Assembly (NCBI RefSeq): GCF_003573695.1
Contig: NC_039364.1
Coordinates: 232,555,656-232,619,655 of the forward strand
DNA length: 64,000 nt
Direction: 5' to 3'
DNA from: Papaver somniferum
Taxonomy: Eukaryota; Streptophyta; Magnoliopsida; Ranunculales; Papaveraceae
The notes beneath the pieces were generated by a model, which saw nothing but the letters and a program-made list of their open reading frames with translations, had not been told where the DNA came from and did not search any database. A program made the position numbers and the translations under genes. Numbering within the stretch: position 1 is the first letter of the stretch; every line of letters begins with the position of its first letter. Below, one piece after another: positions 34,165 through 44,592 of the stretch.

Positions 34165-35268
34165 CTCTTCTCATATCTTCTCTGCAAAGTAGAGAAGATA
34201 TGTGTGGTGTTGATTCTGATAATCTTGAACATATATTATGGTTTTGTAATTTCAGTCAGATAATATGGAAATGGCTAGGTGGTATCTTCTTGTTCTGCAA
34301 CCCTGAATCATATGAAGATGTTATGAACTTTGCAAAGAATAAAAGTGGAGCTGTAAAGGATATATGGTTACTGGTTGCTTCCATTACAATGATGGAGATA
34401 TGGTTCTTAAGGAATAGAATTTGCTTTTAAGAAGAGAAAGTAAACTTGGGTAATTTCAAGAGAAGAATAAAACAGTATACAAAAGACTGTGCAGTGAGAA
34501 TAAAAAGCTATATGTGCGAGTGTAGCTATGATTACATGGTCTTTAAGAATTTTGATCTTAAACATCAACCAATAAAGCCTCAAAGAATTATTGAAGTGAG
34601 TTTCTTCTTACCTGCAAGAGATCAGATACTTATATGTTGTGATGGGTCATCCAGGGGCAATCCAGGTGCAGCAGGATATGGTTTTGTGTGCAGAGATGAA
34701 ATGGGAGGTTGTATATATGCTGAAGCTACTGGCCTGGGAATTGCAACTAATTACATTGCAGAACTAATGGCTATTACAGGTGCAGCTGAATGGTCTATAC
34801 AGAACAACAAGCTTGATATATGTATTAACTCTGATTCTAAAGCAGCAGTGAGTGCATACATGTCAGGAAGGCTGCCATGGTTCATGCAGGTAAGATGGAA
34901 GAGATTAAAGGAACTATTGCATAATATCAAACTTGTACATATCTTGAGAGAAGTAAATTTCTCTGTTGACTCCATGGCAAAGAAGGGTGCAGGATTGGTG
35001 AGAGGGGGAAAGATCATTTTCAATTCAAAATCAAGTTTCATCCCAGTTTTTTGGAATCACCTGAGCAAATTTATTATAGGTTTTGCTAGAAAATATTTTC
35101 TTATGTTTATTACAGTTGGGCTTTAGGTTTGAGTTGCCTTATTTTTTCTTTTGAGCTTTTCATTTTATTGGGCCTCGGTGGCTCTTTCTGATGTAAACTA
35201 TTTAGTTGGTTGTATTGGGCCATAATGAGTAATAAAATGGTTTTTATTGAGCAAAAAAAAGATGTGAG
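34165..35268 (+). mobile_element. 5'-truncated LINE fragment inside Gypsy C
   Basis: It starts within the zinc domain (LEHILWFCNFSQIIWKWLGG), continues into a complete RNase H, and ends in an A-rich tail after 'taataaaatggtttttattg'. The orientation is opposite to the Gypsy pol. Either it inserted beside the LTR or it became part of the element. I could not find a clear target duplication. Confidence 0.75.
34446..35126 (+). CDS. Intact LINE-type RNase H (226 aa)
   Basis: The frame is uninterrupted. Residues 60-180 form a plant LINE RNase H: CCDGSSRGNPGAAGYGFV with the first catalytic aspartate, YIAELMAITGAAEW with the glutamate, and INSDSKAAVSAY with the second aspartate. The HILREVNFSVDSMAKKGAG block supplies the late histidine region and the usual 'D.lAk.g' ending. 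The upstream zinc-domain frame (34,161-34,430) ends in a stop 16 bases before, so this protein would be separate if made. It lies in Gypsy C on the strand opposite to pol. An intact frame in a truncated copy suggests a young insertion or selection; the former is simpler. Confidence 0.85.
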   Translation: MGNFKRRIKQYTKDCAVRIKSYMCECSYDYMVFKNFDLKHQPIKPQRIIEVSFFLPARDQILICCDGSSRGNPGAAGYGFVCRDEMGGCIYAEATGLGIATNYIAELMAITGAAEWSIQNNKLDICINSDSKAAVSAYMSGRLPWFMQVRWKRLKELLHNIKLVHILREVNFSVDSMAKKGAGLVRGGKIIFNSKSSFIPVFWNHLSKFIIGFARKYFLMFITVGL

Positions 35269-35424
35269 AAATGCCGCAGCTGCTTATCTTTTCATATATT
35301 TGCATTTATTACACGTATTCTTTCTTCCATTTATTTCTCGACACGTCTTTTGTAACCGTTACTTTTTAACCGCTTATATCTTTCCGTATTAATCGTGTTT
35401 ATTCTCTCGAGGATAAATTCCCTC

Positions 35425-35432
35425 TATATATA
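35425..35432 (+). promoter_or_regulatory. TATA box of the antisense coiled-coil gene
   Basis: CTATATATATTCC followed by a pyrimidine-rich leader (ttctttctttttatcttctc) and an ATG about 190 bases later at 35,626. The arrangement is that of a normal plant core promoter. Confidence 0.55.
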
Positions 35433-35625
35433 TTCCTTTTCACTCTCTTCTTCTTTCTTTTTATCTTCTCTGCAACTTCATCGTTCTTCTGCAAATTCCA
35501 TTATTGCAACTTTTCTTCTTTCTTCTTCGATCTTTTTAATTTCTTCTTCATCTTCATACTATTTCTTCTGCAAATCTTCATAGTTCATAATTTTCTTCGA
35601 AACAATCTCCCTGCTATTATCTTCC

Positions 35626-37842
35626 ATGGATTCATCAAGGTTAGTTTTCTTTTTTTTTCTTCTTTATGAGTTTTGCTGAAATTGAACTTGTTTATTGCCT
35701 TATTTGATGTTGTTTATGTGATTCTCATACTCTTATTATTTCAGCAAAAGCGCTTCCAACACTAGATTTACAGTTCAGAACCCTAACATTCCAAGTCGCA
35801 GCATAAGGTTGTTGCGCATAAAAGAAAGTCTGCGAATGAAAAGGATAGATATTATTGCCTCTGTTTCTTATCTGGATTGTAATTCGCAGGGTGATAAAGA
35901 TGTTAATAAACCAAACAAGAAATCTCGCCACCTTAAAACTGTTCCAACTTCTGTTCCCTTCCACTTACTCATTTCTTCTAAATCTTCTGCGACATCTTCG
36001 CAAGATAAACCTTTGTCTCCAATTCGCGAAAAAGCTTCCTCAGACTTCATTTCTTCAGCTAACCTCTCAATGACTGAAACTCCCCTTGTTGATCCTGCTG
36101 TAAATGAAACCTCTTTTTTTCCCATTGAGAATGTTTCTCAACCTTCTATCTCTACCAGTTCTTTACCTAAGTCTTTTCCTCTTTCGAAAGAAACCGTGGA
36201 AGGGATAGATATTGCCTTCAAAGTTTTATCTGAAGTTCTGGATGATGTCAAGAAGTCTTCTACTGATCCCATCAAGTCTAATGTTTGCGAAATTCTGAGC
36301 AAGCATTTAGGTTCTGATAAAGCTGCTTCGCAGACAGCTTTGGAAAAAGAATGTAATGCTCTTTGTCTCGAAAATCAGAAGCTTCTGAATGTTTTACTGG
36401 ATCGTGATAATCTTCGCAAGAAGAATGATGAATTGAGAGGTATAATTTTCTTATCTGTGTCTTTAATTTTCATTTTGAATAGTTTTATCCTTCCCATATT
36501 TAGTTATCCTTGAAATCCCTCTTTCGCATGTTAAGCTTTAAACCAGAAACGAATAATGGAGAGATATCAATTTGAATCTGCTGTTGAAGAAGCTCGTATT
36601 GATAAAGAAATCTTGATGGATCAATATAACCAATTAGATAACCTCTATTCATATTCTCTTGATCATATAAATAATCTTACCAATGAAAATACCCAATTAA
36701 TTCAAAGACAAGATTTATTAAGTAATGAAGTATCTCGTCTTTCTTATTCTTTAACCAAAGCTAATTTAGGGATGGAAACTTTATCAGATGAGAATAAAAC
36801 CTTGTCCCAAGAGAAGAGAACTTATTTAAACAAGATGGCGATATCTTCGCAACAACTTAGTATTCTTCAAAAAGTATGTGATGACCAAGAGCAATCTCTT
36901 CGTTCTTTGAGAAATGAACTTAAAGAAGTAACAGAGTCATCTATCGCTGAAAGAAATACACTCATTCAAGGTAGAATAGCTTTAAGTGTAAAGGCGAATC
37001 AGCTTAAAGAACAATATTCCAAATTAGAAGAATCTTATTCTTCTCTTGCGAAGAAAAATGCCTTTCTTATTTCTAAAGAGAAAAATCTTCAGTCTCGACT
37101 TAAAGGTTTAGTTGGAGATAAATTTGATGACACAATGGATCGTTGGGAGAATAGTTGTTTGTCCTTGATTCAACACCTTATTTCGCAAAAGGAAGGTAGT
37201 CATAATAGTTTGACTGCCTTAATTATATTTTCTTTGTCATATCTCTCTGAATTCCTTATCTTAATAAAATTTTGTATTCTATTTTTCGCAAAGTCTGAGA
37301 AGAATCTTCATTCTTCTATTTCTGTTTTGGAGGCTAAATATGCCAAGATTCGCAAAGAAAATGCATTGCTCGTCTCTACCCTTACTGGTTCTCGCGACCG
37401 AGCAGAAAGAAGACTTGATTATCTTGCTTATTTTAAGGATATCCAAGATAGGAATCATCAGAGAGCACTTCTTCGCCAAGTTCATCTCCGGGCTGAAGTC
37501 CTTGTAAATGACATTTTATTGTCCAACTCTCTTCCTCCTACATAAATTGATCCTTTAGAAGTAGATGATGATGAAGTTCCTCGTCCAGCTGATAGTGATT
37601 ATGATTACGAAAGCGGTGCAGAGGATAATTTCTTAGAAGATGAAGAAGAGGTTCCTTCTAAAGAAGCATCTGCTGGTGTTAATCAGAATGAGAAAGAAAT
37701 TTCTCTTGAAGAAGTGCTTGCTGGCGATAATCAAGATGCTAATCAAGGCGAAGACCAAAACCGAAATGAAGGAGATGCTTGCGAGAATGTTGGCGAAGAA
37801 TTTCTGTTATCTCCTGCTACTGAAATTAATACTGAAGCTTGA
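35626..37842 (+). pseudogene. Antisense coiled-coil gene inside Gypsy C (aORF-like), one nonsense codon
   Basis: The proposed model has three exons: 35,626-35,639 (ATG GAT TCA TCA AG), 35,745-36,439 and 36,536-37,842, with introns AAG|GTTAGT..TTTCAG and GAGAG|GTATAA..GTTAAG that keep the frame. The product would be about 671 residues. Residues 1-190 are basic then Ser/Thr-rich; 190-520 are a long coiled coil rich in E, K, L and Q (for example NEVSRLSYSLTKANLGMETL); the last 100 are strongly acidic (EVDDDEVPRPADSDYDYESG). A TAA at 37,543 interrupts just before the acidic tail, which continues in frame to a TGA at 37,842. A hydrophobic stretch (LTALIIFSLSYLSEFLILIK) in the third exon may be an unspliced intron. 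Extra antisense ORFs near the 3' LTR are known in Tat-lineage elements; the function is unknown. Confidence 0.7.
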
Positions 37843-38114
37843 GCTTCTTATTTAGCTCTGTCTTCTTGAACTGTCTTATTTTTATTACTTTTGTGAGTTA
37901 CATTTTTCAACCAACTTTGGAGTCAACTTTTCCCTTTAATATTTTGTTTATGAGAAAGATAATGCTTCTTGTGTATTGATTCCCATACTTGCCTCTCATT
38001 ATCTTTCTTGCAAAAAATAATCTGTTACGAATACTTATAAATATTTTGTTTGATCATATGGTCTTATTTTTCCTTCCTAATTAAAGGTCTTATTATGCCA
38101 CCTCTTGTCATTAC

Positions 38115-38427
38115 GACAAAATCGCAGGACGTCCTTGCACTTTCATGCAAAAACCCATTGATCTTGCCTTAACTTTTTCTTTTGTATTATGGCCTCTTCA
38201 GGAATGTTGCAACAATATGACAGGCCTAAATATTCTTGCGAAAATAAAGTCCCATGACATTGCCGTCTTGCGACGAAATCGCAGGACGTCTTCGCACTTT
38301 CATGCGAAAACCCATTGATCTCGTCTTATCCTTTTCTTTTGTATTATTGCCTCTTCAGGATTGTTGCACAAATATGACAAGCCTTAATATCCTTGTGAAT
38401 AAAAAGCCTCATTACATTTGCGTCTTA
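38115..38427. repeat. Two tandem units of about 157 bp in Gypsy C
   Basis: Units from 38,115 and 38,272 share 'aatcgcaggacgtc', 'gcactttcatgc', 'aacccattgatct' and 'ttcttttgtatta'. Tandem repeats between pol and the 3' LTR are common in Tat-lineage elements. Confidence 0.88.
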
Positions 38428-39110
38428 AGACACTTATCAGCTCCCTAATGGAGGGTGCCGCCCTTATCTCCCCCCCGGTTGCCCCTTCAAGGAGGCGTAC
38501 TTCTACCATACAAGGTTAGCTCCTCCCATCCAGTATTAGCAACAACCAGTTGTTTTCGCATCCTCTTATCCCTTTTACCTATCGGGTTTATGGTTACGAG
38601 ACTGCACCCTAAGTGGGGTTTTCTTCAGGCCGAGTGCAGTATAAGCCAAGACTTGTCAAGAATGGCAAGGTACGCTTCAAACGTCCCTGGCGCTCTTGAC
38701 TCAACCGTGTACCTCGGCGCCTTGATCAGATCTGCACTCCTTGGGAGAGTCCTTATTACCTTAGTCACCCAACCCAAGTCATATGCTTAAGATGAGAATC
38801 CAAGGTGCCTCTCCCGGATGGGCTTTATTGACCCCAAATCTCCATGACTCAGGTTCCGATGGCGGTGTAGCCTTTCCCTGAGCCATGCAACAGGTACCCC
38901 CTAATATGACATACTATAATTCTTACATTTGCCTCTTGCGAAATTTTATTCGCGAACTAAGGTGTACGCCATAAAGGTTCACCCCTTTCTTTTATGTCAT
39001 TGTTCTGTAATTATCTCTGCGAAAATTTCGCACATCATGATATTGTTTTGATATGAGTAATCTTGTAATTATTCTTTCAAAATCCATAACTTCTCAAAGC
39101 TTCTTACGGA
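38428..39110. other. GC-richer non-coding segment of Gypsy C
   Basis: The composition differs sharply from the surroundings (cccccccggttgccccttca; 'ccctaagtggggttttctt'; 'tctcccggatgggctttatt'). A 111-codon frame at 38,455-38,790 shows no known domain and is unlikely to be a gene. It may be a structural RNA segment or a conserved untranslated region of the element. Confidence 0.6.
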
Positions 39111-39129
39111 TAATATTTTTTTAAGTACA

Positions 39130-40716
39130 ACCTGTTCCATGGTCTGTCTAATGTATGACCAACATCTCTTCCTTCTGGATCCATTAATCTATAAGCTCCT
39201 GTTCCAACTATCTCCTTAATGATGTAAGGTCCATCCCATTTTTTCACTAACTTTCCACCATTTTCTCGCTGATATATAGGTGTTTCTCGCAGAACTAAAT
39301 CTCCTGGTTGAAATTCGCGTATTTTGACACGTTTATTATATCTCGGGCTAGTCTTCGCTGATAATTCTCCATATGTTGTAAATATTTTTCTCTTGTTTCT
39401 TCTAACTCATCAAGTTTATTTAAAATCAATCCCGCACTAAGATTTTTCTCCCAAGCTTCTCTTTTTGTTTTCGGAATAACAACTTCTGTTGGTAGCACCG
39501 CTTAAACTCCGTATGTTAAACAAAAGGGTGACATTCTAGTAGCTTCTCTTCTAGTTGTATTATAAGCCCATACTACATTATGTACTTGTTCGCACCATGC
39601 TCTGTGATGTCCTTCCAATTTCTTCTTTAATATATCTGCAATTGTTTTGTTTGTTGCTTCTACTTGCCCATTAGCTTGTGGATACAAAGGAGTAGATTTT
39701 CCACATCTTATCTTGAATGCATTAAGTAGCATTTATATATTCTGTCCTTCAAATTGTTTCCCATTATCAGATACTAGATGCGCAGGAATTCCGAATCTGC
39801 AAATGATATTTTCGAATATGAATGTAAAGATATTTTTGCCACGAATATGTTGTACTGCCTTCACTTCTGTCCATTTTGTGAAATAATCTGTTGCGACTAT
39901 TAAGTATCTTCTTTGTCCAGATCCTGGTAAAAATGGCCCCACAATATCTAAGCCCCACTTTCCAAAAGGCCATACACTAGTTGAAAATGACAATGGTGCT
40001 CCAGGTGCATGTATTTTCTTTCCATGCCGCTGAAAATCTTCGCAACGTCTTGATATTTGTTTTGCATCTTCATGCATGTATGGCCAGTAATAACCTTGCG
40101 TTTTTGCTCTATGTGCCAAAGATCTTCCTCCACTATGATTGCCAGCATCCCCACTATTAAAGGATTTTCGGTATAGCAACCCATCTCTTAATTCATAATT
40201 CGTTGCACGGCTTTTTAACTTGTGTGTTTCCAATCTATTTCTTGGTGTTTCTCCTTTCGCCAAATATTCATGAAGTTCCATTCTCCAGTCTGCGATATTG
40301 TTCATTTGTTCTTCTCCTTCATTGTCTATTATCATCACGTCCACGTCTTCTTCTTCTTTATTGATTGATGGTGACAGAAGTGTTTGTATTTTTATACATC
40401 TCGCAGTTGGATCTATCATCATGCTTGAGATGAAAGCAAAAGCATCTGCGAGTCTGTTATCTTTTCTTGAAATGTGCCTCCATTTTATTTTTGGGATTTT
40501 CGCTGACAATTCTTCAACCAGTTTCTTGTATTTCTTCAAGGATGGTTCATTTGTAGTATACTCTCCCTTTATTTGGCGAATAACTAGCTGCGAATCACTA
40601 GTAATCCTGGCATTTTCTAGTTTCATTTCTATTGCGAATATTAATGCATGTATCACAGCTTCATATTCTGTTTCATTATTAGTGGATGCAAATTCCAATC
40701 TGAATGAAAAAGCCAT
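39130..40716 (-). pseudogene. Integrase and second (archaeal-type) RNase H of Gypsy C
   Basis: On the minus strand: second RNase H (FASTNNETEYEAVIHALIFA with the catalytic E, ITSDSQLVIRQIKGEY with D, HISRKDNRLADAFA). Its first aspartate lies upstream in ILVDGSSN near 40,780. Next comes the integrase zinc domain (the second zinc cysteine of the CDKC-type pair appears changed: RRCEDFQRH). The core follows, with WGLDIVGPFLPG, HLVSDNGKQFEG and, after a TAA at 39,733, ANGQVEATNKTI, giving D, D and E. A second TAA at 39,502 follows LTYGV. A one-base deletion near 39,350 shifts the C-terminal part (REFQPGDLVLRETPIYQREN). The enzyme is inactive as encoded. Confidence 0.93.
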
Positions 40717-40806
40717 CTTTATTCCTTCTGGAGAAATTAAAACAATTCCAACTCCATTTCCTTCTCAATTTGATGATCCATCTACCAATATCTCCCATCT
40801 ATTTGG

Positions 40807-41244
40807 TTATGTTAATAAATCTTTTGGATTCCCATGTTCTTCTTCTACATTCATCATTTTTTCTACTGCTTCATCTTCTTCTAAAGGAAATTCTGCCAAG
40901 AAATCTGCAACAACTTGTGATTTTGGTGAAGACAAAATTTCATATTTAATATCAAAGTGGCCTACTTGTGCATTCCATCTCTCCACTCTTCCTGATCTTT
41001 TAGAATTCTTCATCACTGATTCAATTGGTACTTTTGTTAATACCTTTATCTTGTGTGCTTGAAAGTATATGCGGAGCTTAAACGATGCATAAACTAATGC
41101 TAAGATTAATTTTTCAATCTTTGAGTAATTCTTCTCAGCAGCATTAAAAGTTTTGCTAATGTAATAAATGGGTTTCTCCACTCCTGCGTCTACTCGCAGT
41201 AACACAACACTTAATGCATGTGACGTCGTCGCAAGATAGATCAA
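40807..41244 (-). pseudogene. RT-linked RNase H of Gypsy C
   Basis: The 145-residue frame carries YLATTSHALSVVLLR, EKPIYYISKTFNAAEKNYSK (the 'vyYvSk.l..aE..Y..iEK' pattern), and ERWNAQVGHFDIKYE. The preceding junction with RT (41,245-41,285) contains a frameshift and stops. A TAA at 40,807 and a TGA near 40,770 separate it from the second RNase H in the same frame. Confidence 0.9.
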
Positions 41245-41285
41245 TAATGTTTCTCCTGATTCTGCCTTTTATAAGATAGTTGTAT

Positions 41286-42374
41286 TCATAAGATGTTCTT
41301 TGATTCCTTGAAAATCTTTTTCACATTATCAGTCCATTTAAATTTCGCACCCTTCTTGAGTATATCGAAAAAATATTTGCATTTGTCTGATGATCGCGAA
41401 ATGAATCTTCCCAGCGAAGCTAGAATCCCGTTCAACTTCTGTACATCTTTTATTGTTGCTGGTGTTGGCATGTCACGAACTGCTTTCACTTTTTCTGGAT
41501 CAACATGTATTCCTTCTTTTGATACAATGTAGCCTAAAAATTTTCCCGATGCAACTCCAATAGTACACTTCTCTGGATTCAATTTAATGTTATGTTGCCG
41601 CGTTTGTTCAAAAATCTCCCTCAGGTCTTGTATATGGTCTTTAGCTTCTTTAATCTTTACTAACATGTCATCCACGTATACTTTTAATGTTTTGTGTATC
41701 CATTTTGCGAACACCTTCTCTACCATTCTTTGGTATGTCGCTCCTGCGTTTCGCAAACCAAATGGCATTTTCGTGTAACAATATAAACCTTTAGGAGCAA
41801 AGAAAGCAGTATGTTCTTGATCTTCTTCAGCGAGAGGGATTTGGTTATACCCTTTGTATTCATCTAAAGATGATACCCTATCATTTCCCGCTGCGGATTC
41901 CACCATTTGAGGAATATCTGGTAACGGAAAACTACCTTTGGGGAAAGCTTTGTTTAAATCAGTGAAATCTATGCAAATCCTTATTCCTTTGTTTTTCTTT
42001 GGGACAATAACCATATTCGCTATCCATTCTGGGTATTTAGCTTCTCTTATGATTCCCGCCTCAAGCATTTTCTGTAATTCTTCTTCTATTTGGGAATGAT
42101 AAGTTGTTGCAATTTTTCTTATTCTCTGTTTAAATGGTCTCACATTTTTGTTAATCTCCAACTTGTGGCATGCAATTGATGGATCTATTCCCGGTATTTC
42201 ATCCATGTTTCCTGCGAAAACATCTTTATATTCTCGCAACAAGTTAACAGTTCTTTCTTCTTCTTCCATATCCATTTTGGTTCCAATTCTCAATATTAGA
42301 GGTTCTTCTATAGTCCCAACGTTTATTTCTTTTGTTGGTTCTGCAGCAGTGTAAGTGGGTTTAGGTTCTCCCAT
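41286..42374 (-). pseudogene. Reverse transcriptase of Gypsy C
   Basis: The frame is uninterrupted for 362 residues. Landmarks: CHKLEINKNVRPFKQRIRKI near residue 88, the finger region WIANMVIVPKKNKGIRICID, SFPLPDIPQMVESAAG, SSLDEYKGYNQIPLAEED (motif A), FGLRNAGATYQRMVEKVF, and the catalytic LKVYVDDMLVK near residue 230. KCTIGVASGKFLGYIVSKEG and KLNGILASLGRFISRSS close the domain. This is the best-preserved enzyme of element C. A TGA at 42,438-42,440 separates it from protease in the same frame. Confidence 0.94.
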
Positions 42375-42437
42375 TGGTGTTGGTTCTTTTATTGTTTTTA
42401 TGGGTCCTTCTCCTTCTTCCGAAATTTCGCTGGGTAT

Positions 42438-43286
42438 TCATTTGTTTTCTTTTTCCCTTATCATATATACTCTAAATTCTTCTTCCTTCTTTGCTTCCTT
42501 TGCCAATTTTCTGCGAAATTGTTTCTTTTTTGCTTGTCCTTCATAATGCTTGACTTCAATTTGATGACATAATTTCGCATTGTCAACATCTCCTCTGATT
42601 TCACCTATTCCATTTGGAGTGGGAAATTTAATACATTGATGCAACATTGATACTACAGATTTTATCGCATGTATCCATGATCTTTCTAATAACATATTAT
42701 ATGGCGATTCTCTATCCACCACGCACAACGTTACATGTGTTTCGATTTCTCCAAGTGGAATTCGTACCACTATCTCTCCTTTAGGTTTTGTTGTGGATTT
42801 TCCAAAACCGTGAACAAAATATGTTGAAATGGACATTTCTTCATCTTTAAATCCCATTCCCCGGAATGCGTGATAAAATATTATATCAACTGAACTTCCT
42901 GTATCGATTAAAGTTCTGTTCAACATCCATTCTCCTGTAGATTTTATTGTTGTCGCCTTCTCTTTTCGTGTAATTGGCACTGTGATGACCAACGGAGATG
43001 TGTGGTTCAAATTTTCTTTTGGTATTTCTTCCGCCATGAATGCAATTTTTTTCTTTTCCCAATCTTTCAAGGGTGATGTTTTTTCTACCGCCATAACTTT
43101 CCTTCCTTCAAAATTTCGTTTATGTATTCTTCCTTTGATGTTTTCATGGAATTCATTAATCATCGTTTTTGTTATCATATTACACTCCAATATTTTGCCA
43201 TTTTCACTAATTCTATTCATCTTTCTTCTAACTGATTCACTGATTTGTTTAATCACTTTCTTGACTTGTATATTCTCAATCAACAA
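42438..43286 (-). pseudogene. Protease region of Gypsy C, following a missing gag
   Basis: The 282-residue frame begins 43 bases inside the LTR with a short leader peptide, then SPLVITVPITRKEKATTIKS, and the aspartic protease block TLIDTGSSVDIIFYHAFRGM (DTG motif near residue 132). PYNMLLERSWIHAIKSVVSM follows with the second conserved loop. A basic linker leads toward RT. The usual gag capsid and zinc-finger region that precede this in Tat elements (several hundred residues) are absent, apparently deleted between the leader and about 43,270. Confidence 0.9.
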
Positions 43287-43312
43287 TCTTCAACTTTCGA
43301 TCTTCAAATCCC

Positions 43313-43327
43313 TGTTTCTAGCGCCAT
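43313..43327 (-). other. Primer binding site of Gypsy C
   Basis: On the minus strand, TGGCGCTAGAAACAG begins two bases after the LTR end. Plant Gypsy elements commonly have a TGGCGC-starting primer site. The exact tRNA was not determined. Confidence 0.8.
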
Positions 43328-43329
43328 TA

Positions 43330-43792
43330 TGTAGTTGCTGGAAATCCTACACTACACCCTCATATGATTTCATTGTTGATCAACTCATTTTTAGGTTTAC
43401 ACTCTTAATTTTATTGATAAATCTTTGAATGTTCTTACAAGAAAGATAAAGAAGTCAAGAATGATCTCTTCTCTGAACTTTCTCTCTCCTATTTACTTGT
43501 TTCTTACTCAAAAAAGATCTCTCTCTTTTCTTTTCAACTCGAACGACTATTTATAAAGAAATACATAGTGGATGACAGCTAATCTGTCCTTTATTTTCGG
43601 GTATGGTTTGCGAAAATTCTCGCAACCTTACAAATGTTAATTTCGCAAACTCTCTAATTTTCCAAGAACTATCATATCTTTCTCGTGATCTTTGCTGACA
43701 TCATTTATTCCTGAAATTGTTCTGCGACGCTGTTGTGATGTGTCATTGATGATTTCGCTGAAACGTTGTCGTTGCGAGATTCTGATCCTACA
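43330..43792 (-). repeat. 5' LTR of Gypsy C
   Basis: 463 bp, TGTAGTTGCTGG to GATCCTACA, followed by TGTCA (43,793-43,797), where LINE D resumes. Confidence 0.95.
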
Positions 43793-43797
43793 TGTCA

Positions 43798-44592
43798 GAC
43801 TAATTCCCGTCTGGTTCCAAGTCCTTTTCTGTAGAATAGTTATCTCCAGCAGTATCTTTTCATTTTGGCCAGTATTTCCCAGCAATCATCCATTATTTTT
43901 TTTGTGTGTTTTTAAGTGCAGGTAGTCCATAATCTCCGGGGTAGCTCCTTTTTGAGACTCTCTATTTTAGCATTTCTTTCCCTTAAGCAGTATATATTAG
44001 GGTCTATTCAGTTCACGTTTTAAAATTCCCAATACTCGGTCACGTTTTAAAATTCTCAACAATTTATTAGAACAGTGGTTTTCTCTTTGGCCTTTTTATG
44101 TTGCAGCTTTTATACATTACAAACTTAATAATTCGGTGGTTTTTCCCCCCAAGTCCTTTGATATCGACAAGGTGTTTAGATATTGTGGTAAATCGATTTG
44201 TTTCCCTATGATGTAACCTTTTGTTAGGTACTTGTGATAATTCTTAATCCCATCAGTTGCTCCCTTCTTTGGCCAGTAATTTCCACTCTCCCTCGCCATC
44301 TCTTTAACAGATACTACACGGATTTAACGGTTTCCTTAGGGTATTTGCACCTGTTAAATCTTTTTTTTTACCCTCATTTTGTTTTCGTTACTATTGTAGT
44401 GAGTCTGCATAAATCTACCTCTTAGACTATTTCATAAGTTGTATATATCTACCTCTCTTCCTGGTGTTTTTGTTTTCTTTACATATAGATATATTAAATA
44501 TTAAGTAAGCTTTCTCTTTATCCTTTTAAGTTTTTGTAGCATACCTTATAGTTAGGCTATAGCTTTATCAACTATCTGTGAAACTCAACTAC
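43798..44592 (+). other. LINE D leader between the Gypsy insertion and ORF2
   Basis: No coding frame was recognised. Together with 32,681-33,695 it forms the roughly 1.8 kb that precedes ORF2. Confidence 0.6.

Larger units (their letters stand above)
33696..43792 (-). mobile_element. Tat-lineage Ty3/Gypsy retrotransposon C, gag-less, with antisense gene
   Basis: 463-bp LTRs at 33,696-34,158 and 43,330-43,792, target duplication TGTCA (33,691-33,695 and 43,793-43,797). On the minus strand: LTR, primer site TGGCGCTAGAAACAG, protease, RT, RNase H, a second RNase H, integrase. The second RNase H between RT-RNase H and integrase is the hallmark of the Tat lineage. Gag is missing: only about 43 bases lie between the LTR and the frame leading into protease. 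Between integrase and 3' LTR are tandem repeats, an antisense coiled-coil gene and an antisense LINE RNase H. The LTRs differ at about a dozen positions by eye, indicating a fairly recent insertion. Confidence 0.93.

Noticed and set aside
38455..38790. 111-codon frame in the GC-rich part of Gypsy C
   Set aside because: No domain, proline-rich low-complexity start, and open frames are expected in GC-richer DNA.
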